64,000 bases of DNA from Roseomonas sp. GC11 (GCF_024437745.1 NZ_JANFNY010000005.1:1771-65770); one strand, 5' to 3'; counted from the first letter of the stretch, positions 53,694-63,365 are shown. Program-made: numbers and translations. Notes: generated by a model not told the origin, from the sequence alone.

Positions 53694-54800
53694 ATGTCCC
53701 ACAACAGTTTCGGCCATCTCTTCCGCGTCACGAGTTGGGGCGAGAGCCATGGCCCCGCGATTGGCGGCGTGGTGGATGGCTGCCCGGCGGGCATTCCCCT
53801 CACCGAGGCGGATATCCAGCCCTTCCTCGACAAGCGCCGCCCCGGCCAGAGCAAATTCGTCACCCAGCGGCAGGAGCCGGACCAGGTCCGCATCCTCTCC
53901 GGCGTCTTCGAGGGGGTGACCACCGGAACGCCCATCGCCCTGGTGATCGAGAACCAGGACCAGCGCAGCAAGGACTATGGCGAGATCAAGGACCGCTTCC
54001 GCCCCGGCCATGCGGACCTCGCCTACCACCTGAAATACGGCGTGCGCGACTATCGCGGCGGCGGCCGCTCCAGCGCCCGCGAGACGGCGGTGCGCGTCGC
54101 CGCCGGGGCCATCGCCCGCAAGGTGCTGGGCGATGGCATCCTCCTCCGCGGCGCCATGGTGGCCATGGGGCCGCTCGGCATCGACCGCGCCCGCTTCGAC
54201 TGGGCGGAAACCGACAGAAATCCCTTCTTCTGCCCCGACCCCGGCGCCGTGCCGCTGTGGGAGGAAAAGCTGGCCGCCACCCGCAAGGCCGGCTCCTCCC
54301 TCGGCGCCGTCATCGAACTGGTGGCGGAGGGCGTGCCCGTGGGCCTCGGCGCGCCGCTCTATGGCAAGCTGGATGCCGACCTCGCCGCCGCGCTGATGAG
54401 CATCAACGCCGTCAAGGGCGTCGAGATCGGCGAGGGCTTCGCCAGCGCCGCCCTCGATGGCGAGGCCAATGCCGATGAGATGCGCATGGGCGCGCAGGGC
54501 GAGGTGGAATTCCTCTCCAACCATGCCGGCGGCATCCTGGGCGGCATCTCCACCGGGCAGCCCGTCATCGCCCGCTTCGCGGTGAAGCCGACCTCCTCCA
54601 TCCTCACGCCCCGCCGCAGCGTGGACCGCTTCGGGGAAGAGGTCGAAGTGCTCACCAAGGGGCGGCATGACCCCTGCGTCGGCATCCGCGCCGTGCCGGT
54701 GGGGGAGGCCATGATGGCCTGCGTCCTCGCCGACCACCTGCTGCGCCACCGGGCGCAGAACCCGGATGCCCCCACCCGGCCCCGGCTGCCGCGCAACTGA
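53694..54800 (+). CDS. aroC: Chorismate synthase
   Basis: AroC converts EPSP to chorismate with reduced FMN, the last shikimate-pathway step. The 368-residue protein has the three signatures: [21 protein letters not shown] (near 16-36), [14 protein letters not shown] and the [28 protein letters not shown]-terminus. Start [16 protein letters not shown] is canonical; an in-frame GTG or ATG 27 bp upstream is possible. Hairpins follow. Confidence 0.96.
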   Translation: MSHNSFGHLFRVTSWGESHGPAIGGVVDGCPAGIPLTEADIQPFLDKRRPGQSKFVTQRQEPDQVRILSGVFEGVTTGTPIALVIENQDQRSKDYGEIKDRFRPGHADLAYHLKYGVRDYRGGGRSSARETAVRVAAGAIARKVLGDGILLRGAMVAMGPLGIDRARFDWAETDRNPFFCPDPGAVPLWEEKLAATRKAGSSLGAVIELVAEGVPVGLGAPLYGKLDADLAAALMSINAVKGVEIGEGFASAALDGEANADEMRMGAQGEVEFLSNHAGGILGGISTGQPVIARFAVKPTSSILTPRRSVDRFGEEVEVLTKGRHDPCVGIRAVPVGEAMMACVLADHLLRHRAQNPDAPTRPRLPRN

Positions 54801-54828
54801 GGCGGGAGGCGCCGCCTCCCCACACCAG

Positions 54829-54948
54829 GCTTTGCTCTCTGGGGAGGCTCCGCCTCCCCAAACGAAAAGAAGATTCTCTGGGGAGGCTCCGCCTCCCCAG
54901 ACCCCTCCACCGGGGTGGCAGGGCCACCCCGGACCCCGCCATCAGAAA
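54829..54948. repeat. GC-rich hairpin cluster after aroC
   Basis: Two copies of CTGGGGAGGC-TCC-GCCTCCCCAG (near 54838-54858 and 54877-54900) separated by a linker AACGAAAAGAAGATT, then GGGGTGGC-AGG-GCCACCCC (54913-54931) and CCCCGCCATCAG. The hairpin-linker-hairpin layout is a two-copy version of the 41-bp array at 50311. The rest of the 240-bp gap (to 55040) holds no gene. Confidence 0.65.
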
Positions 54949-55040
54949 GAGCATCCACCGAATAACCAAGCAAAGCACTTGACTATTTTCGGGTCTGTCA
55001 GGATAGGGAAGGCACACAGAACGGCCGAGGCACCTCAACC

Positions 55041-56270
55041 ATGCTCCAGGCTTCCCCCGCCACCGACGATGCCACCTCCGATGCCAGCGGCGCCTGCCGC
55101 GGCTTCCTGGCCCTGGCCGGGGAACAGGTCTGGCGACAGCGCATGGCCGATATCGCCGCCCGCGCCCGCCCCCGCTCCTGGAGCGGCCGCGCCGCGCAGC
55201 AGCGCCACGCCCTGGAACTCCTCCTCGCCCGCCTCGCCGACCCGCGCCAGACCCCGCGCCTGAGCGCCGCCGAGCAGCAGGTCCTCGCCCTGGCGCGCGA
55301 GGCCGTGGCCCTGGCCGATACCCTGCCCGCCCACCCCCGCGCCCGCCTGCGCCAGCGCCTGATGGAGGGGCTGACGGGGGAGGCCACCCTCATCCCCCTC
55401 TTCCACCTGCTGCGCGAGGCCAGCCGCCAGCGCGCGCGCGGCTTCACCGTGCATTTCGCCGGCCTCGCCGATGACGCGCCCTATGACCTGCTGATCGAGC
55501 GCGAGGGCATGGCGGCGGAACTCGCCTGCCGCACCGTCTCCGCCGAGGAAGGCCGCCACCTGCACCGGCAGGACTGGTGCACCCTGGTGGATGGCATCAA
55601 CCCCGACCTGCAAACCTGGCTGGCCGCCCATCCCGGCCGCTACCTGCTGAAGATGACCCTGCCCGAGGGCATCCAGGACCAGGCGGCCCTCGCCGACCTC
55701 CAGCGCCAGGTGAGCAACCTCCTCGCCACCGAGAAGCGGCAGGACGCCACCGCCGCCGCCGTGCTGAAGCTGGACCCGCTGATGCTCGCCGGCGTCCAGG
55801 CCGCCGGGCAGTCCATCGCCCAGGCCCTGCCGCAGAAGCTGCGCGACCTCTTCGGCCCCGATGCCCATCTGGCCGTGACCGGCGACCCGGCGGCGGGCAG
55901 CCTCTTCGTCATGGCCGCCCGCGCCGGGCGGGAGAACGCCCTGGCCGCCACCGTCGTCCGCCACCTCGGCGCGGCGGCGGAGCAGGGCCTCACCGGCACG
56001 CGGCCGGGCATCGTCTGCATCTTCCTCGACGATATCGAGCGCGCCGAATGGCGCATGCTGCGCGAGACGCTGGAGCTGGAAGGCGCCGTGCGCCGCTTCT
56101 TCACCACCCAGGCCGCGGCGCGAATCACCGCCGCCGCCTGCGCCACCCGGCTGGAGATGTTCGGCCTCGCCCCGCCCGACGGCGCGGAGGCCGGGGAGCT
56201 GCGATTCCGCAACCAGTCCCATCCGGCGGCGCGGGAGCCCGCCCTGCTGCCGGCCATCGCCTCCTGCTGA
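55041..56270 (+). CDS. Unrecognised 409-residue protein with a possible degenerate nuclease core
   Basis: I cannot place this protein in a named family. It is soluble, alanine/arginine-rich and begins with a helical region (about 20-120). The middle resembles a restriction-like PD-(D/E)XK core: PYDLLIEREGMAAELACRTVS (about 150-170), with Asp and Glu in the expected strands but Arg replacing the catalytic Lys, so it may be inactive. RDGIQDQAAL-like and LATEKRQDATAAAVLKL helices follow, then FVMAARAGRENALAATV and IVCIFLDDIERAEW. It has its own promoter region after aroC and a strong terminator behind it. Confidence 0.6.
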   Translation: MLQASPATDDATSDASGACRGFLALAGEQVWRQRMADIAARARPRSWSGRAAQQRHALELLLARLADPRQTPRLSAAEQQVLALAREAVALADTLPAHPRARLRQRLMEGLTGEATLIPLFHLLREASRQRARGFTVHFAGLADDAPYDLLIEREGMAAELACRTVSAEEGRHLHRQDWCTLVDGINPDLQTWLAAHPGRYLLKMTLPEGIQDQAALADLQRQVSNLLATEKRQDATAAAVLKLDPLMLAGVQAAGQSIAQALPQKLRDLFGPDAHLAVTGDPAAGSLFVMAARAGRENALAATVVRHLGAAAEQGLTGTRPGIVCIFLDDIERAEWRMLRETLELEGAVRRFFTTQAAARITAAACATRLEMFGLAPPDGAEAGELRFRNQSHPAAREPALLPAIASC

Positions 56271-56299
56271 GGCTTCTCCTTTAACATTTTGAAAACAAA

Positions 56300-56339
56300 A
56301 AACCCCTGCGGCACCCGATCGGTGCGGCGGGGGTTTTTG
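56300..56339 (+). terminator. Rho-independent terminator after the 409-residue gene
   Basis: An A-rich lead, then AACCCCTGCGGCACC paired imperfectly with GGTGCGGCGGGGGTT and a run of T. It works in principle in both directions and ends the upstream gene. Confidence 0.8.
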
Positions 56340-56428
56340 TATCAAACCGAGGCATTCGTAACCGAAACGTGACGGACACATTCCACGCCCACCGCAAAGT
56401 TTCGTCTCGGTGCTGCCACTTTTTCCCG

Positions 56429-56443
56429 GCATGGTGCGTTGCA
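56429..56443 (+). promoter_or_regulatory. Shared 15-bp promoter motif, copy 2
   Basis: GCATGGTGCGTTGCA, identical to 24899-24913, followed by ATGCAA so that TTGCAATGCAA makes a short palindrome. It lies 38 bp before the 49-residue gene and eight bases after a TTTTT run. Confidence 0.5.
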
Positions 56444-56480
56444 ATGCAATCCCGCAACCCCTGCCTCCAAGGGCGCTCCG

Positions 56481-56630
56481 ATGTCTGAACGAGAGATGGA
56501 AGCCAAGCTGGTGGAGCTGGACCGGCTGCTGAACGATCCGGAGGTCCAGATGGACCCGCATCGTGTCTGGTCGCTGCTGCAGGAAATCTCCGGCGCCAAA
56601 GCCGCCCCGGCCGCCCCCCGCGCGGCCTGA
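56481..56630 (+). CDS. Very small helical protein of unknown function (49 aa)
   Basis: The protein begins MSEREMEAKLVELDRLLNDP and is charged and helical with an alanine/proline tail. LDRLLNDPEV and MDPHRVW recall the N-terminal helices of peptide chain release factor 1, but the protein is far too short to act as one. Codon use agrees with neighbouring genes. An upstream ATG at 56439 would extend it by 14 residues without a good ribosome site. The exact promoter motif it shares with the 97-residue gene at 24955 suggests joint control. Confidence 0.65.
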   Translation: MSEREMEAKLVELDRLLNDPEVQMDPHRVWSLLQEISGAKAAPAAPRAA

Positions 56631-56648
56631 GGGAGAGGACTCACGGAT

Positions 56649-56710
56649 GGGTTTCCAAAGGCCTCAGGCCTTTGGTGGGGAGAGTATGAGAGGGGCAAAG
56701 CCCCTCTCAT
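56649..56710. repeat. GC composite repeat (GGGTTTCC-type), copy c
   Basis: GGGTTTCCAAAGGCC-TCA-GGCCTTTGG followed by GAGAGGGGC-AAA-GCCCCTCTC. It is the clearest of three copies (see 32111 and, inverted, 29689) and lies between convergent genes. Confidence 0.7.
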
Positions 56711-56734
56711 AAAGGCCGCGCCGGCAGGCCCGGC

Positions 56735-57475
56735 CTAGCCTTCCCGCCGTGCCGCGATCAGGAATTCCCGGTTGCCCTCCGGCCCCAGGATGGGGCTGGC
56801 CTCCACCCCCAGCACGGACCAGCCCGCCAGGGCGGACCACCATTCCACCACCCGCGCGCAGACCTCGTCATGCACCGCCGGGTCGCGCACCACGCCGCCC
56901 TTGCCCACCTTCTCCGGCCCCGCCTCGAATTGCGGCTTGATCAGCGCCACGGCCCAGGCCCCCGGCGCCGCCAGCCCCAGCGCCGCCGGCAGCACCGTCG
57001 CCAGCCCGATGAAGCTGGCATCGCACACCACCACCCCCGGCGCCTCCGGGATCAGCGTGGCATCCAGGCGGCGGGCATTGGTCTTCTCCAGCACCACCAC
57101 CCGCGCATCGCTGCGCAGCTTCCACGCCAATTGGCCATGGCCGACATCGACGGCATAGACCTTCGCCGCGCCATGATGCAGCAGCACATCGGTGAAGCCG
57201 CCCGTCGAGGCCCCCACATCCACCGCCACGCGGCCCGCCGGGTCCAGCCCGAAATAAGACAGGGCATGGGCCAGCTTCATGCCGCCACGGCTCACCCAGG
57301 GGTGCTCCTGGCCCTTCACCTCCAGCGGCGTGTCCTCCGCCACCGGCTGGCCAGGCTTCTCCACCCGGCGCGTTTCGGAAAACACCTTGCCGGCCATGAT
57401 CAGGGCCTGCGCCTTGGCGCGCGACTCCACAAGGCCGCGCTCGACCAGCGCCACATCGGCGCGTTGCTTGGGCAT
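56735..57475 (-). CDS. tlyA: TlyA family rRNA 2'-O-methyltransferase / hemolysin A-like
   Basis: A 246-residue protein with an N-terminal S4 RNA-binding domain (RADVALVERGLVESRAKAQALI, 4-25) and an FtsJ-like methyltransferase domain with motif I VDVGASTGGFTDVLLHHGA (near 86-104), KTNARRLDA and ALIKPQFEAGPEKVGKGGVVRDP. TlyA enzymes methylate ribose in rRNA; hemolysin naming is historical. I start at MPKQRAD; an ATG nine bases upstream is possible. It lies 93 bp downstream of dxs. Confidence 0.9.
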   Translation of the reverse strand: MPKQRADVALVERGLVESRAKAQALIMAGKVFSETRRVEKPGQPVAEDTPLEVKGQEHPWVSRGGMKLAHALSYFGLDPAGRVAVDVGASTGGFTDVLLHHGAAKVYAVDVGHGQLAWKLRSDARVVVLEKTNARRLDATLIPEAPGVVVCDASFIGLATVLPAALGLAAPGAWAVALIKPQFEAGPEKVGKGGVVRDPAVHDEVCARVVEWWSALAGWSVLGVEASPILGPEGNREFLIAARREG

Positions 57476-57499
57476 GGTTATCACTCCAGGGGCAGGATT

Positions 57500-57545
57500 C
57501 CAGGGGCTCCGCCCCTGGACCCCGCCGGGGGGACAGGGTCCCCCC
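57500..57545. repeat. GC-rich hairpins between dxs and tlyA
   Basis: CCAGGGGC-TCC-GCCCCTGG (57500-57518) and GGGGGGAC-AGG-GTCCCCCC (57527-57545), followed by CCCCGCCTTCCG. The second is identical to the hairpin closing the 41-bp array at 50466. They lie between co-oriented genes. Confidence 0.6.
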
Positions 57546-57567
57546 GGACCCCGCCTTCCGTTCTGAT

Positions 57568-59532
57568 TTACGCGCGGGCGGTCTGCGCGGCGACGCCCAG
57601 GGCGGCGCAGGCGGTCTCGACAATCGCGCGGGCGGAAAGGCCGGCGGTCTCGTACTGGGCCTTCGGGGTGTCGTGGTCCAGGTAGAGGTCCGGCAGCGTC
57701 ATCGGGCGGAACTTCAGCCCATGGTCGAACAGGCCGCGCCCGGCCAGATGGTGCATCACCAGCGCGCCGAAGCCGCAGACCGAGCCCTCTTCCAGGGTGA
57801 TCATCACCTCATGCTCGCGCGCCAGCCGCTCCACCAGCGCGGTGTCGAGCGGCTTGGCGAAGCGGGCATCGGCCACGGTGCAGGACAGGCCGCGCGCCGC
57901 GAGCTCGTCCGCCGCCTTCAGGCATTCCTGGAGCCGCCCGCCATAGCTGAGCAGCGCCACCTTCGTGCCCTCCCGCAGCACCCGGCCACGGCCGATCTCC
58001 AGCACCCGCCCGCGCGCCGGCACCGCCTCCAGCCCGAACCCCTCCCCGCGCGGGAAGCGGAAGGCCACCGGCCCCTCGTCAAAGGCGGCGGAGGTGGCGA
58101 CCATATGAGCCAGTTCCACCTCATCGGCGGGCGCCATCAGCACCATCTGCGGCAGGCAGCCGAGATAGGCGATGTCATAGGCCCCGGCATGGGTGGCGCC
58201 ATCCGCCCCCACCAGCCCGGCGCGGTCCAGCGCGAAGCGGACGGGCAGCTTCTGCAGCGCCACGTCATGCATCACCTGGTCATAGGCGCGCTGGAGGAAG
58301 GTGGAATAGATCGCCACGAAGGGCTTCATCCCCTCCGTCGCCATGCCGGCGGCGAAGGTCACGGCATGCTGCTCGGCGATGCCGACATCGAAGCAGCGCT
58401 TCGGGAAGCGCTTCTCGAACAGGTCGAGCCCGGTGCCCGAGGGCATGGCCGCCGTCACCGCCACGATGCGCGGATCCGCCTCCGCCTCGGCGATCAGCGA
58501 CTGGGCGAAGACCTTGGTATAGGTCGGCGGGCCGGGCGGCGCCTTGGCCTGGGTGCCCGTCACCACGTTGAACTTGGCCACCGCGTGGTACTTGTCGGCG
58601 CTGGCCTCGGCGGGGGCATAGCCCTTGCCCTTCTGCGTCACCACATGCAGCAGCACGGGCGCGCCATCCTCCGCATCGCGCAGGTTGCGCAGGATGGGCA
58701 GCAGGTGGTCCAGGCTGTGGCCATCGATCGGGCCGACGTAATAGAAGCCCAGCTCCTCGAACAGCGTGCCGCCGGTCAGCAGGCCGCGCGCATATTCATC
58801 GGCCCGCCGCGCGGCGCGCTCCAGCGGCGCCGGGAAGCGCCGCGCCAGCTTCGCCATCATCTCCCGCAGCGAGAGGAAGGGGCGGGAGGAAATCAGCCGC
58901 GACAGATAGGCCGACATCGCCCCCACCGGCGGCGCGATCGACATGTCATTGTCGTTCAGCACCACGATCAGGCGGGAGCGCATGGCCCCGGCATTGTTCA
59001 TGGCCTCATAGGCCATGCCCGCGCTCATCGCGCCATCGCCGATGACGGCGATGACGTTGCGGTCATCCCTCGCCCCCGCCTGGCGCTTCAGGTCGCGCGC
59101 CACCGCCATGCCCAGCCCGGCCGAGATGGAGGTGGAGGAATGCGCGGCGCCGAAGGGGTCGTATTCGCTCTCGCTGCGGCGGGTGAAGCCGGACAGCCCC
59201 CCCGCCTGCCGCAGCGTGCGGATGCGGTCGCGCCGCCCGGTCAGGATCTTGTGCGGATAGGCCTGGTGGCCGACATCCCAGATCAGCCGGTCCCGCGGCG
59301 TGTCGAACACGGCGTGGATGGCCACCGTCAGCTCCACCACGCCCAGCGAGGCGCCGAGATGCCCGCCCGTCTGGCTGACGGCGTGGATCGTCTCGGCGCG
59401 CAGCTCGGCGGCGAGCTGCCGGAGCTGCTCGGCGGAGAAGTTGCGCATGTCGGCGGGGATGCGCACGCGGTCCAGCAGCGGCGTGGCGGGGGGCACGAGG
59501 CCACCCGCCGCCGCATTCGGGGAATTCGCCAT
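57568..59532 (-). CDS. dxs: 1-deoxy-D-xylulose-5-phosphate synthase
   Basis: DXS condenses pyruvate and glyceraldehyde-3-phosphate with thiamine diphosphate, the entry to the MEP isoprenoid pathway. The 654-residue protein has the ThDP motif [18 protein letters not shown] (near 155-175), the transketolase strand [22 protein letters not shown] and [18 protein letters not shown] in the pyrimidine domain. It overlaps ispA by one base. The arrangement xseB-ispA-dxs is common in proteobacteria. Confidence 0.96.
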   Translation of the reverse strand: MANSPNAAAGGLVPPATPLLDRVRIPADMRNFSAEQLRQLAAELRAETIHAVSQTGGHLGASLGVVELTVAIHAVFDTPRDRLIWDVGHQAYPHKILTGRRDRIRTLRQAGGLSGFTRRSESEYDPFGAAHSSTSISAGLGMAVARDLKRQAGARDDRNVIAVIGDGAMSAGMAYEAMNNAGAMRSRLIVVLNDNDMSIAPPVGAMSAYLSRLISSRPFLSLREMMAKLARRFPAPLERAARRADEYARGLLTGGTLFEELGFYYVGPIDGHSLDHLLPILRNLRDAEDGAPVLLHVVTQKGKGYAPAEASADKYHAVAKFNVVTGTQAKAPPGPPTYTKVFAQSLIAEAEADPRIVAVTAAMPSGTGLDLFEKRFPKRCFDVGIAEQHAVTFAAGMATEGMKPFVAIYSTFLQRAYDQVMHDVALQKLPVRFALDRAGLVGADGATHAGAYDIAYLGCLPQMVLMAPADEVELAHMVATSAAFDEGPVAFRFPRGEGFGLEAVPARGRVLEIGRGRVLREGTKVALLSYGGRLQECLKAADELAARGLSCTVADARFAKPLDTALVERLAREHEVMITLEEGSVCGFGALVMHHLAGRGLFDHGLKFRPMTLPDLYLDHDTPKAQYETAGLSARAIVETACAALGVAAQTARA

Positions 59533-60431
59533 CAGGACCTCCGGGCGATGGTGTAGTCGGCCAGCATCCGCAAGAGATCGGCACGATCCCCGAAGCTGTC
59601 GAGATGCGCCCGGGCCTGGGCGGCCAGTCTTTCCGCCTGCACCTTCGCGCGATCGAGGCCGAGCAGCCCGACCAGCGTGGCCTTGCCGGCGGCGGCGTCC
59701 TTGCCGGTGGCCTTGCCCGCCTCCTCCGCGCTGGCGGTGGCGTCCAGGATGTCATCGGCGATCTGGAAGGCCGCGCCGAGTTCGCGCCCATAGGCGCAGA
59801 GCGCATGGCGCTGCGGCCCCGGCGCCTTGCCCAGGATGGCCCCGGCCTCGGCGGAGAACTCGATCAGCTTGCCGGTCTTGAGCAGCTGGAGGCGGCCGAT
59901 GGCCGGCTCGCTCAGCGGCTCGGCGCTGTCCTCGGCCAGCATGTCCAGCATCTGGCCGCCGCACATGCCCTTGGGGCCGGCGGCGAGCGCCAGGCGCAGA
60001 CACAGCTCGGCCCGCACGGCGGGGTCGGAATGCGTGTCCTCCGCCGCCAGCACGGCGAAGGCATGGGCCTGGAGGGCATCCCCGGCCAGGATCGCCGTCG
60101 CCTCGTCAAAGGCGCGGTGGGCGGTGGGCTTGCCGCGGCGCAGATCGTCATTGTCCATCGCCGGCAGGTCGTCATGCACCAGCGAATAGGCGTGCAGCAT
60201 CTCGATCGCCGCCGCGGCGCGCAGGGCGGAGACGCGGGAGACGCCGAACTGCGCCGCCCCCTCCAGCACCAGGAAGCCGCGCAGCCGCTTGCCGCCGCCC
60301 ATGGCGGCATAGCGCATGGCCGCGTAGAGCCGCGCCTCCGCCCCCTCCGCCGGGGGCAGCAGGGTGTCGAGGGCGTGCTCGATCTCGGCCGCGGCGGCGG
60401 CCAGGGCGAGGGTGAGCGGCGTGCCGGACAT
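59532..60431 (-). CDS. ispA: Farnesyl/geranyl diphosphate synthase (polyprenyl synthetase)
   Basis: A 299-residue trans-prenyltransferase. Both aspartate-rich motifs are intact: [20 protein letters not shown] (about 83-102) and [18 protein letters not shown] (about 225-242). Residues before the first motif suggest short (C15) products. It sits between xseB and dxs; its stop overlaps the dxs start. It uses MEP-pathway products for ubiquinone and cell-wall carriers. Confidence 0.93.
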   Translation of the reverse strand: MSGTPLTLALAAAAAEIEHALDTLLPPAEGAEARLYAAMRYAAMGGGKRLRGFLVLEGAAQFGVSRVSALRAAAAIEMLHAYSLVHDDLPAMDNDDLRRGKPTAHRAFDEATAILAGDALQAHAFAVLAAEDTHSDPAVRAELCLRLALAAGPKGMCGGQMLDMLAEDSAEPLSEPAIGRLQLLKTGKLIEFSAEAGAILGKAPGPQRHALCAYGRELGAAFQIADDILDATASAEEAGKATGKDAAAGKATLVGLLGLDRAKVQAERLAAQARAHLDSFGDRADLLRMLADYTIARRS

Positions 60432-60442
60432 GGGGCGGCCGC

Positions 60443-60688
60443 TCAGTCGAGGTCGCGCAGGCCGGCGGCGGCCCCGCCGGGGCCGGCCACGATGGCCTGC
60501 ACCTTCTGCTCCGCCTCGGCCAGCTTGGCCTCGCAGTGGCGGCGCAGCAGGGCGCCGCGCTCGTAATCGGCGATGGCGTCCTCCAGCTTCGCCTGGCCGC
60601 CCTCCAGCTTCTTCACGATGGCGTCCAGCTCGGCCAGGGCGGCCTCGAAGGACAGGGCGGCGACGTCCTGGTGGAGCGTCTCGGACAT
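60443..60688 (-). CDS. xseB: Exodeoxyribonuclease VII small subunit
   Basis: XseB is the small structural subunit of exonuclease VII. The 81-residue protein has the family signature LSFEAALAELDAIVKKLEGG (13-32) followed by QAKLEDAIADYERGALLRRHCEAKLAEAEQKV. It lies 11 bp upstream of ispA in the order xseB-ispA-dxs. The large subunit gene is not here. A glycine/alanine C-terminal tail is slightly longer than usual. Confidence 0.93.
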   Translation of the reverse strand: MSETLHQDVAALSFEAALAELDAIVKKLEGGQAKLEDAIADYERGALLRRHCEAKLAEAEQKVQAIVAGPGGAAAGLRDLD

Positions 60689-60750
60689 GGGAGCAACCTC
60701 AGGCGAAGGAACAGGCAGGGGAATGTCAGGCAGGCGAACGTCTGGCAGGC

Positions 60751-61680
60751 TCAGGCGCGCATCAGCGCCCGCACATGGCTGGCGGCCGAGGCCGCCAGCG
60801 CCGCCAGATCATAGCCGCCTTCGAGCAGCGAGACGACCCGCCCACCGCATAGCCGGTCCGCGATCTGGCAGATTTCCGTGGTCAGCCAGCCGAAATCCAC
60901 CTCCCGCACGCGCAGCTGCGCCAGCGGGTCCCGCGCATGGGCGTCGAAACCGGCGGAAATCACCACGAGGCCCGGGCGGAAGGCCTCCAGCGCCGGCAGC
61001 AGCCGGTTGCCCCAGGCGGCGCGGAAGGCCGCGCCATCCGCCCCCGGCGGCAGGGTGGCATTGACGACATTGCCCACCCCCGTCTCGCTCTCCATCCCCG
61101 TCTCCGGGTAGCAGGGCGACTGGTGGGAGGAGAGGAAGAGGATGGAGCCATCCGCCTCCACCGCCGCCTGGGTGCCATTGCCGTGGTGCACGTCGAAATC
61201 CAGCACCGCCACGCGGGCGATGCCATGCGCCGCCTGGGCATGCCGGGCGGCCACCACCGCATTGGCGAAGAGGCAGAAACCCATGGGCCGGCCCGGCTCG
61301 GCATGGTGGCCGGGCGGGCGCACGGCGCAGAAGGCCCGCCGCACCTCGCCCCGGCACACGGCATCGACCGCCGCCACCCCGGCCCCGGCGGCGCGCAGCG
61401 CGGCCTCGGCGCTGCCCGCGCCCATCGCCGTGTCGCCATCGATCGAGACCCATTCCCCCTCCGGCGGGCGGATGGCCAGCAGGCCCTCCACATAGGAAAC
61501 GGGGTGGACGCGGGCGAGCTGCTCCAGCGTCGCCGCCGGGGCCTGCTCACGGATCAGGTCGGAAAACTCCTCGGCCTCCAGCGCCGTCAGCACCGCGCGC
61601 AGGCGGTCCGGGCATTCCGGGTGGTCCTCGCCATTGGAATGGCCGAGGCAGGCCCGGTGGGTGACGAGGAGGACACTCAT
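60751..61680 (-). CDS. Histone deacetylase-like / acetylpolyamine amidohydrolase family
   Basis: A 309-residue zinc deacetylase. HPECPDRLRAVLTALE, RPPGHHAEPGRPMGFCLFANAVVAA (the tandem catalytic histidines), VLDFDVHHGNGTQ (metal aspartate and histidine), SAGFDAHARDP and LEGGYDL are all present. Bacterial members remove acetyl groups from polyamines or other small amines; the substrate is unresolved. The start MSVLLVTHRA follows tusA by ten bases, so tusA and this gene may be one transcript, continuing to xseB-ispA-dxs. Confidence 0.9.
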   Translation of the reverse strand: MSVLLVTHRACLGHSNGEDHPECPDRLRAVLTALEAEEFSDLIREQAPAATLEQLARVHPVSYVEGLLAIRPPEGEWVSIDGDTAMGAGSAEAALRAAGAGVAAVDAVCRGEVRRAFCAVRPPGHHAEPGRPMGFCLFANAVVAARHAQAAHGIARVAVLDFDVHHGNGTQAAVEADGSILFLSSHQSPCYPETGMESETGVGNVVNATLPPGADGAAFRAAWGNRLLPALEAFRPGLVVISAGFDAHARDPLAQLRVREVDFGWLTTEICQIADRLCGGRVVSLLEGGYDLAALAASAASHVRALMRA

Positions 61681-61690
61681 GGCAGGACGC

Positions 61691-61942
61691 TCATGGCGCC
61701 TCAGCCACCGCCGGCTCGTCCCGCTTGCGGAGCGTGAAGCGGTACAGCCCGGCCGACTCGCTGAAGCCAACCAGGGCATGCCCCGTCTCGCGGCTATAGG
61801 CCTGGAAATCCTTCACGCTGGCCGGGTCGGTGGCCAGCACCACAAGCTTCGCCCCGGCGGGCAGGCCGCGCAGGGCCTTGTTGGCCTTCAGCACCGGCAG
61901 GGGGCAGGTCAGGCCCTGGACGTCCAGCGTTGTCTCGCTCAT
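61691..61942 (-). CDS. TusA-family sulfurtransferase
   Basis: An 83-residue sulfur carrier. LDVQGLTCPLPVLKANKALRGL contains the catalytic cysteine (Cys13) in the CPxPxLK motif. TusA-like proteins pass persulfide sulfur in tRNA thiolation, molybdenum cofactor or sulfur-oxidation pathways. A cofactor-sulfur role is possible given the moeA/mobB genes but they are distant. Start MSETTLDVQGL is chosen over longer frames. Confidence 0.9.
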   Translation of the reverse strand: MSETTLDVQGLTCPLPVLKANKALRGLPAGAKLVVLATDPASVKDFQAYSRETGHALVGFSESAGLYRFTLRKRDEPAVAEAP

Positions 61943-61988
61943 GCCCGGCATGATGAACGCCGGGCGGGCGAGGACGCAAGGCCAACTC

Positions 61989-62321
61989 TCAATCGACGAT
62001 GAACAGCTTCGCGCCCTTCGGCGTGCAGGAACGGTGCGCGGCATCGCCGAAATCAGACACCTGGTAGCCCATGCCAGGGCGCAGCACGAAGCGGCGGCCA
62101 TCCTTCAGCTCGGCCTCCACCTCGCCCTCCAGCACATAGACGACATGGCCGCGGTCGCACCAATGGTCGGCCACATAGCCCGGCGAATACTCCACCACCC
62201 GCACCCGCAGCTCGCCCACGGTGAAGGTACGCCACAGCGCCTCGCCGCTCTCGCCCGCATGGCGCGTCGGCTCGATTTGGGACCAGTCAGTGACGGTATA
62301 GGGGAGGGGGGGAATCTTCAT
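61989..62321 (-). CDS. DHCW-motif cupin protein
   Basis: A 110-residue single-domain cupin. VADHWCDRGHVVYVLEGEVEAEL is the region that names the DHCW-motif family, here with the order DHWC. The second half VLRPGMGYQVSDFGDAAHRS carries further metal-type histidines. No function is established. It is separated from tusA by 46 bp and divergent from the ROK kinase gene. Confidence 0.82.
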   Translation of the reverse strand: MKIPPLPYTVTDWSQIEPTRHAGESGEALWRTFTVGELRVRVVEYSPGYVADHWCDRGHVVYVLEGEVEAELKDGRRFVLRPGMGYQVSDFGDAAHRSCTPKGAKLFIVD

Positions 62322-62347
62322 GGGGAATAAGGTTAGGGGAAAAGGGG

Positions 62348-62365
62348 GGGGGAATGAATTCCCCC
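62348..62365. repeat. Palindrome in cupin-ROK divergent gap
   Basis: GGGGGAAT-GA-ATTCCCCC in the 130-bp divergent region. It may be an operator for either gene. No other element is visible. Confidence 0.4.
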
Positions 62366-62451
62366 GCACCCCCTTCTTTTTTCTGCCAGGGCCGCCCGCC
62401 GCTGGCGGGCGGCGGGTTGTCCGGGCCCATCGCAAGGGGCATCGTCGCGGC

Positions 62452-63345
62452 ATGATCCCGCGCATCGGCCTCGACCTGGGAGGCACCAAGACCGAAATCG
62501 TCGCCCTCGGGGAGCAGGGAGAGGTGTTGCTGCGCCAGCGCCAGCCCACGCCCGGCGACTATGAGGGCATCATTGGCAACCTCGCCGCCATGGTCGAGGG
62601 GGTGGAAGGGCAGTTGGGCGCGCGGGCGGCGCGCATCGGCATGGGAATTCCCGGCAGCCTCAGCCCGGCCACGGGGGTGGTGCGCAACGCCAACACCCAA
62701 TGCCTGAACGGGCGGGCGCTGGACCAGGATCTGGCGGCACGGCTCGGCCGGCCCGTGCGCGTCTCCAACGACGCCAATTGCCTGGCGCTCAGCGAGGCCG
62801 CCGATGGCGCGGGGGCGGGGCATGGCGTGGTCTTCGCCGTCATCCTCGGCACCGGGGTGGGCGGCGGCGTGGTGGTGGGCGGCCGGGTGCTGGAAGGGCT
62901 GAACCGCGTCGCCGGCGAATGGGGCCATACCCCCCTGCCCTGGGCCTCCGCCGCCGAGCACCCCGGCCCGCGCTGCTGGTGCGGCCATCACGGCTGCATC
63001 GAGACGATGCTCTGCGGCCCCGCCCTGGCCGCCAGCTGGAAGGGCGAGGGCCAGCGCGACGCCGGCGGCATCGAGGCCGCCGCCACCGCCGGCGACCCCG
63101 CCGCCCGCGCCGCCCTGGAAACCCACGCCCACCGCCTCGCCCGCGCCCTGGCCGGTGTGGTGAACCTGCTGGACCCGGAGGCCATCATCCTGGGCGGCGG
63201 CCTCTCCAACCTGCGCACCCTCTACGAGCGCGTCCCCGCCCTGATGGCCCCCTATATCTTCGGCGACGTGGCGCGGGTGAACCTCCTCCCCGCGCGACAC
63301 GGCGACTCGTCAGGCGTCCTCGGCGCCGCCCGCCTCTGGGACTGA
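62452..63345 (+). CDS. ROK-family sugar kinase (Mak/fructokinase-like)
   Basis: A 297-residue ATP-dependent hexose kinase. GLDLGGTKTEIVAL (6-19) is the phosphate-binding loop; GMGIPGSLSPATG and NDANC carry the sugar-binding and catalytic aspartate; ILGTGVGGGVVVGG the second loop; and CWCGHHGCIETMLCGPAL the zinc site CxCGxxGCxE of ROK proteins. Closest in type to E. coli Mak and N-acetylglucosamine kinases. Sugar identity cannot be fixed. Confidence 0.88.
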   Translation: MIPRIGLDLGGTKTEIVALGEQGEVLLRQRQPTPGDYEGIIGNLAAMVEGVEGQLGARAARIGMGIPGSLSPATGVVRNANTQCLNGRALDQDLAARLGRPVRVSNDANCLALSEAADGAGAGHGVVFAVILGTGVGGGVVVGGRVLEGLNRVAGEWGHTPLPWASAAEHPGPRCWCGHHGCIETMLCGPALAASWKGEGQRDAGGIEAAATAGDPAARAALETHAHRLARALAGVVNLLDPEAIILGGGLSNLRTLYERVPALMAPYIFGDVARVNLLPARHGDSSGVLGAARLWD

Positions 63346-63365
63346 AGGCGGGGTCCCCCAAGGAA

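Noticed and set aside
56481-56630. Fragment of peptide chain release factor 1
   Set aside because: Only a short helix resembles it; a separate promoter motif, own start and uniform codon use indicate an intact small gene instead of a remnant.
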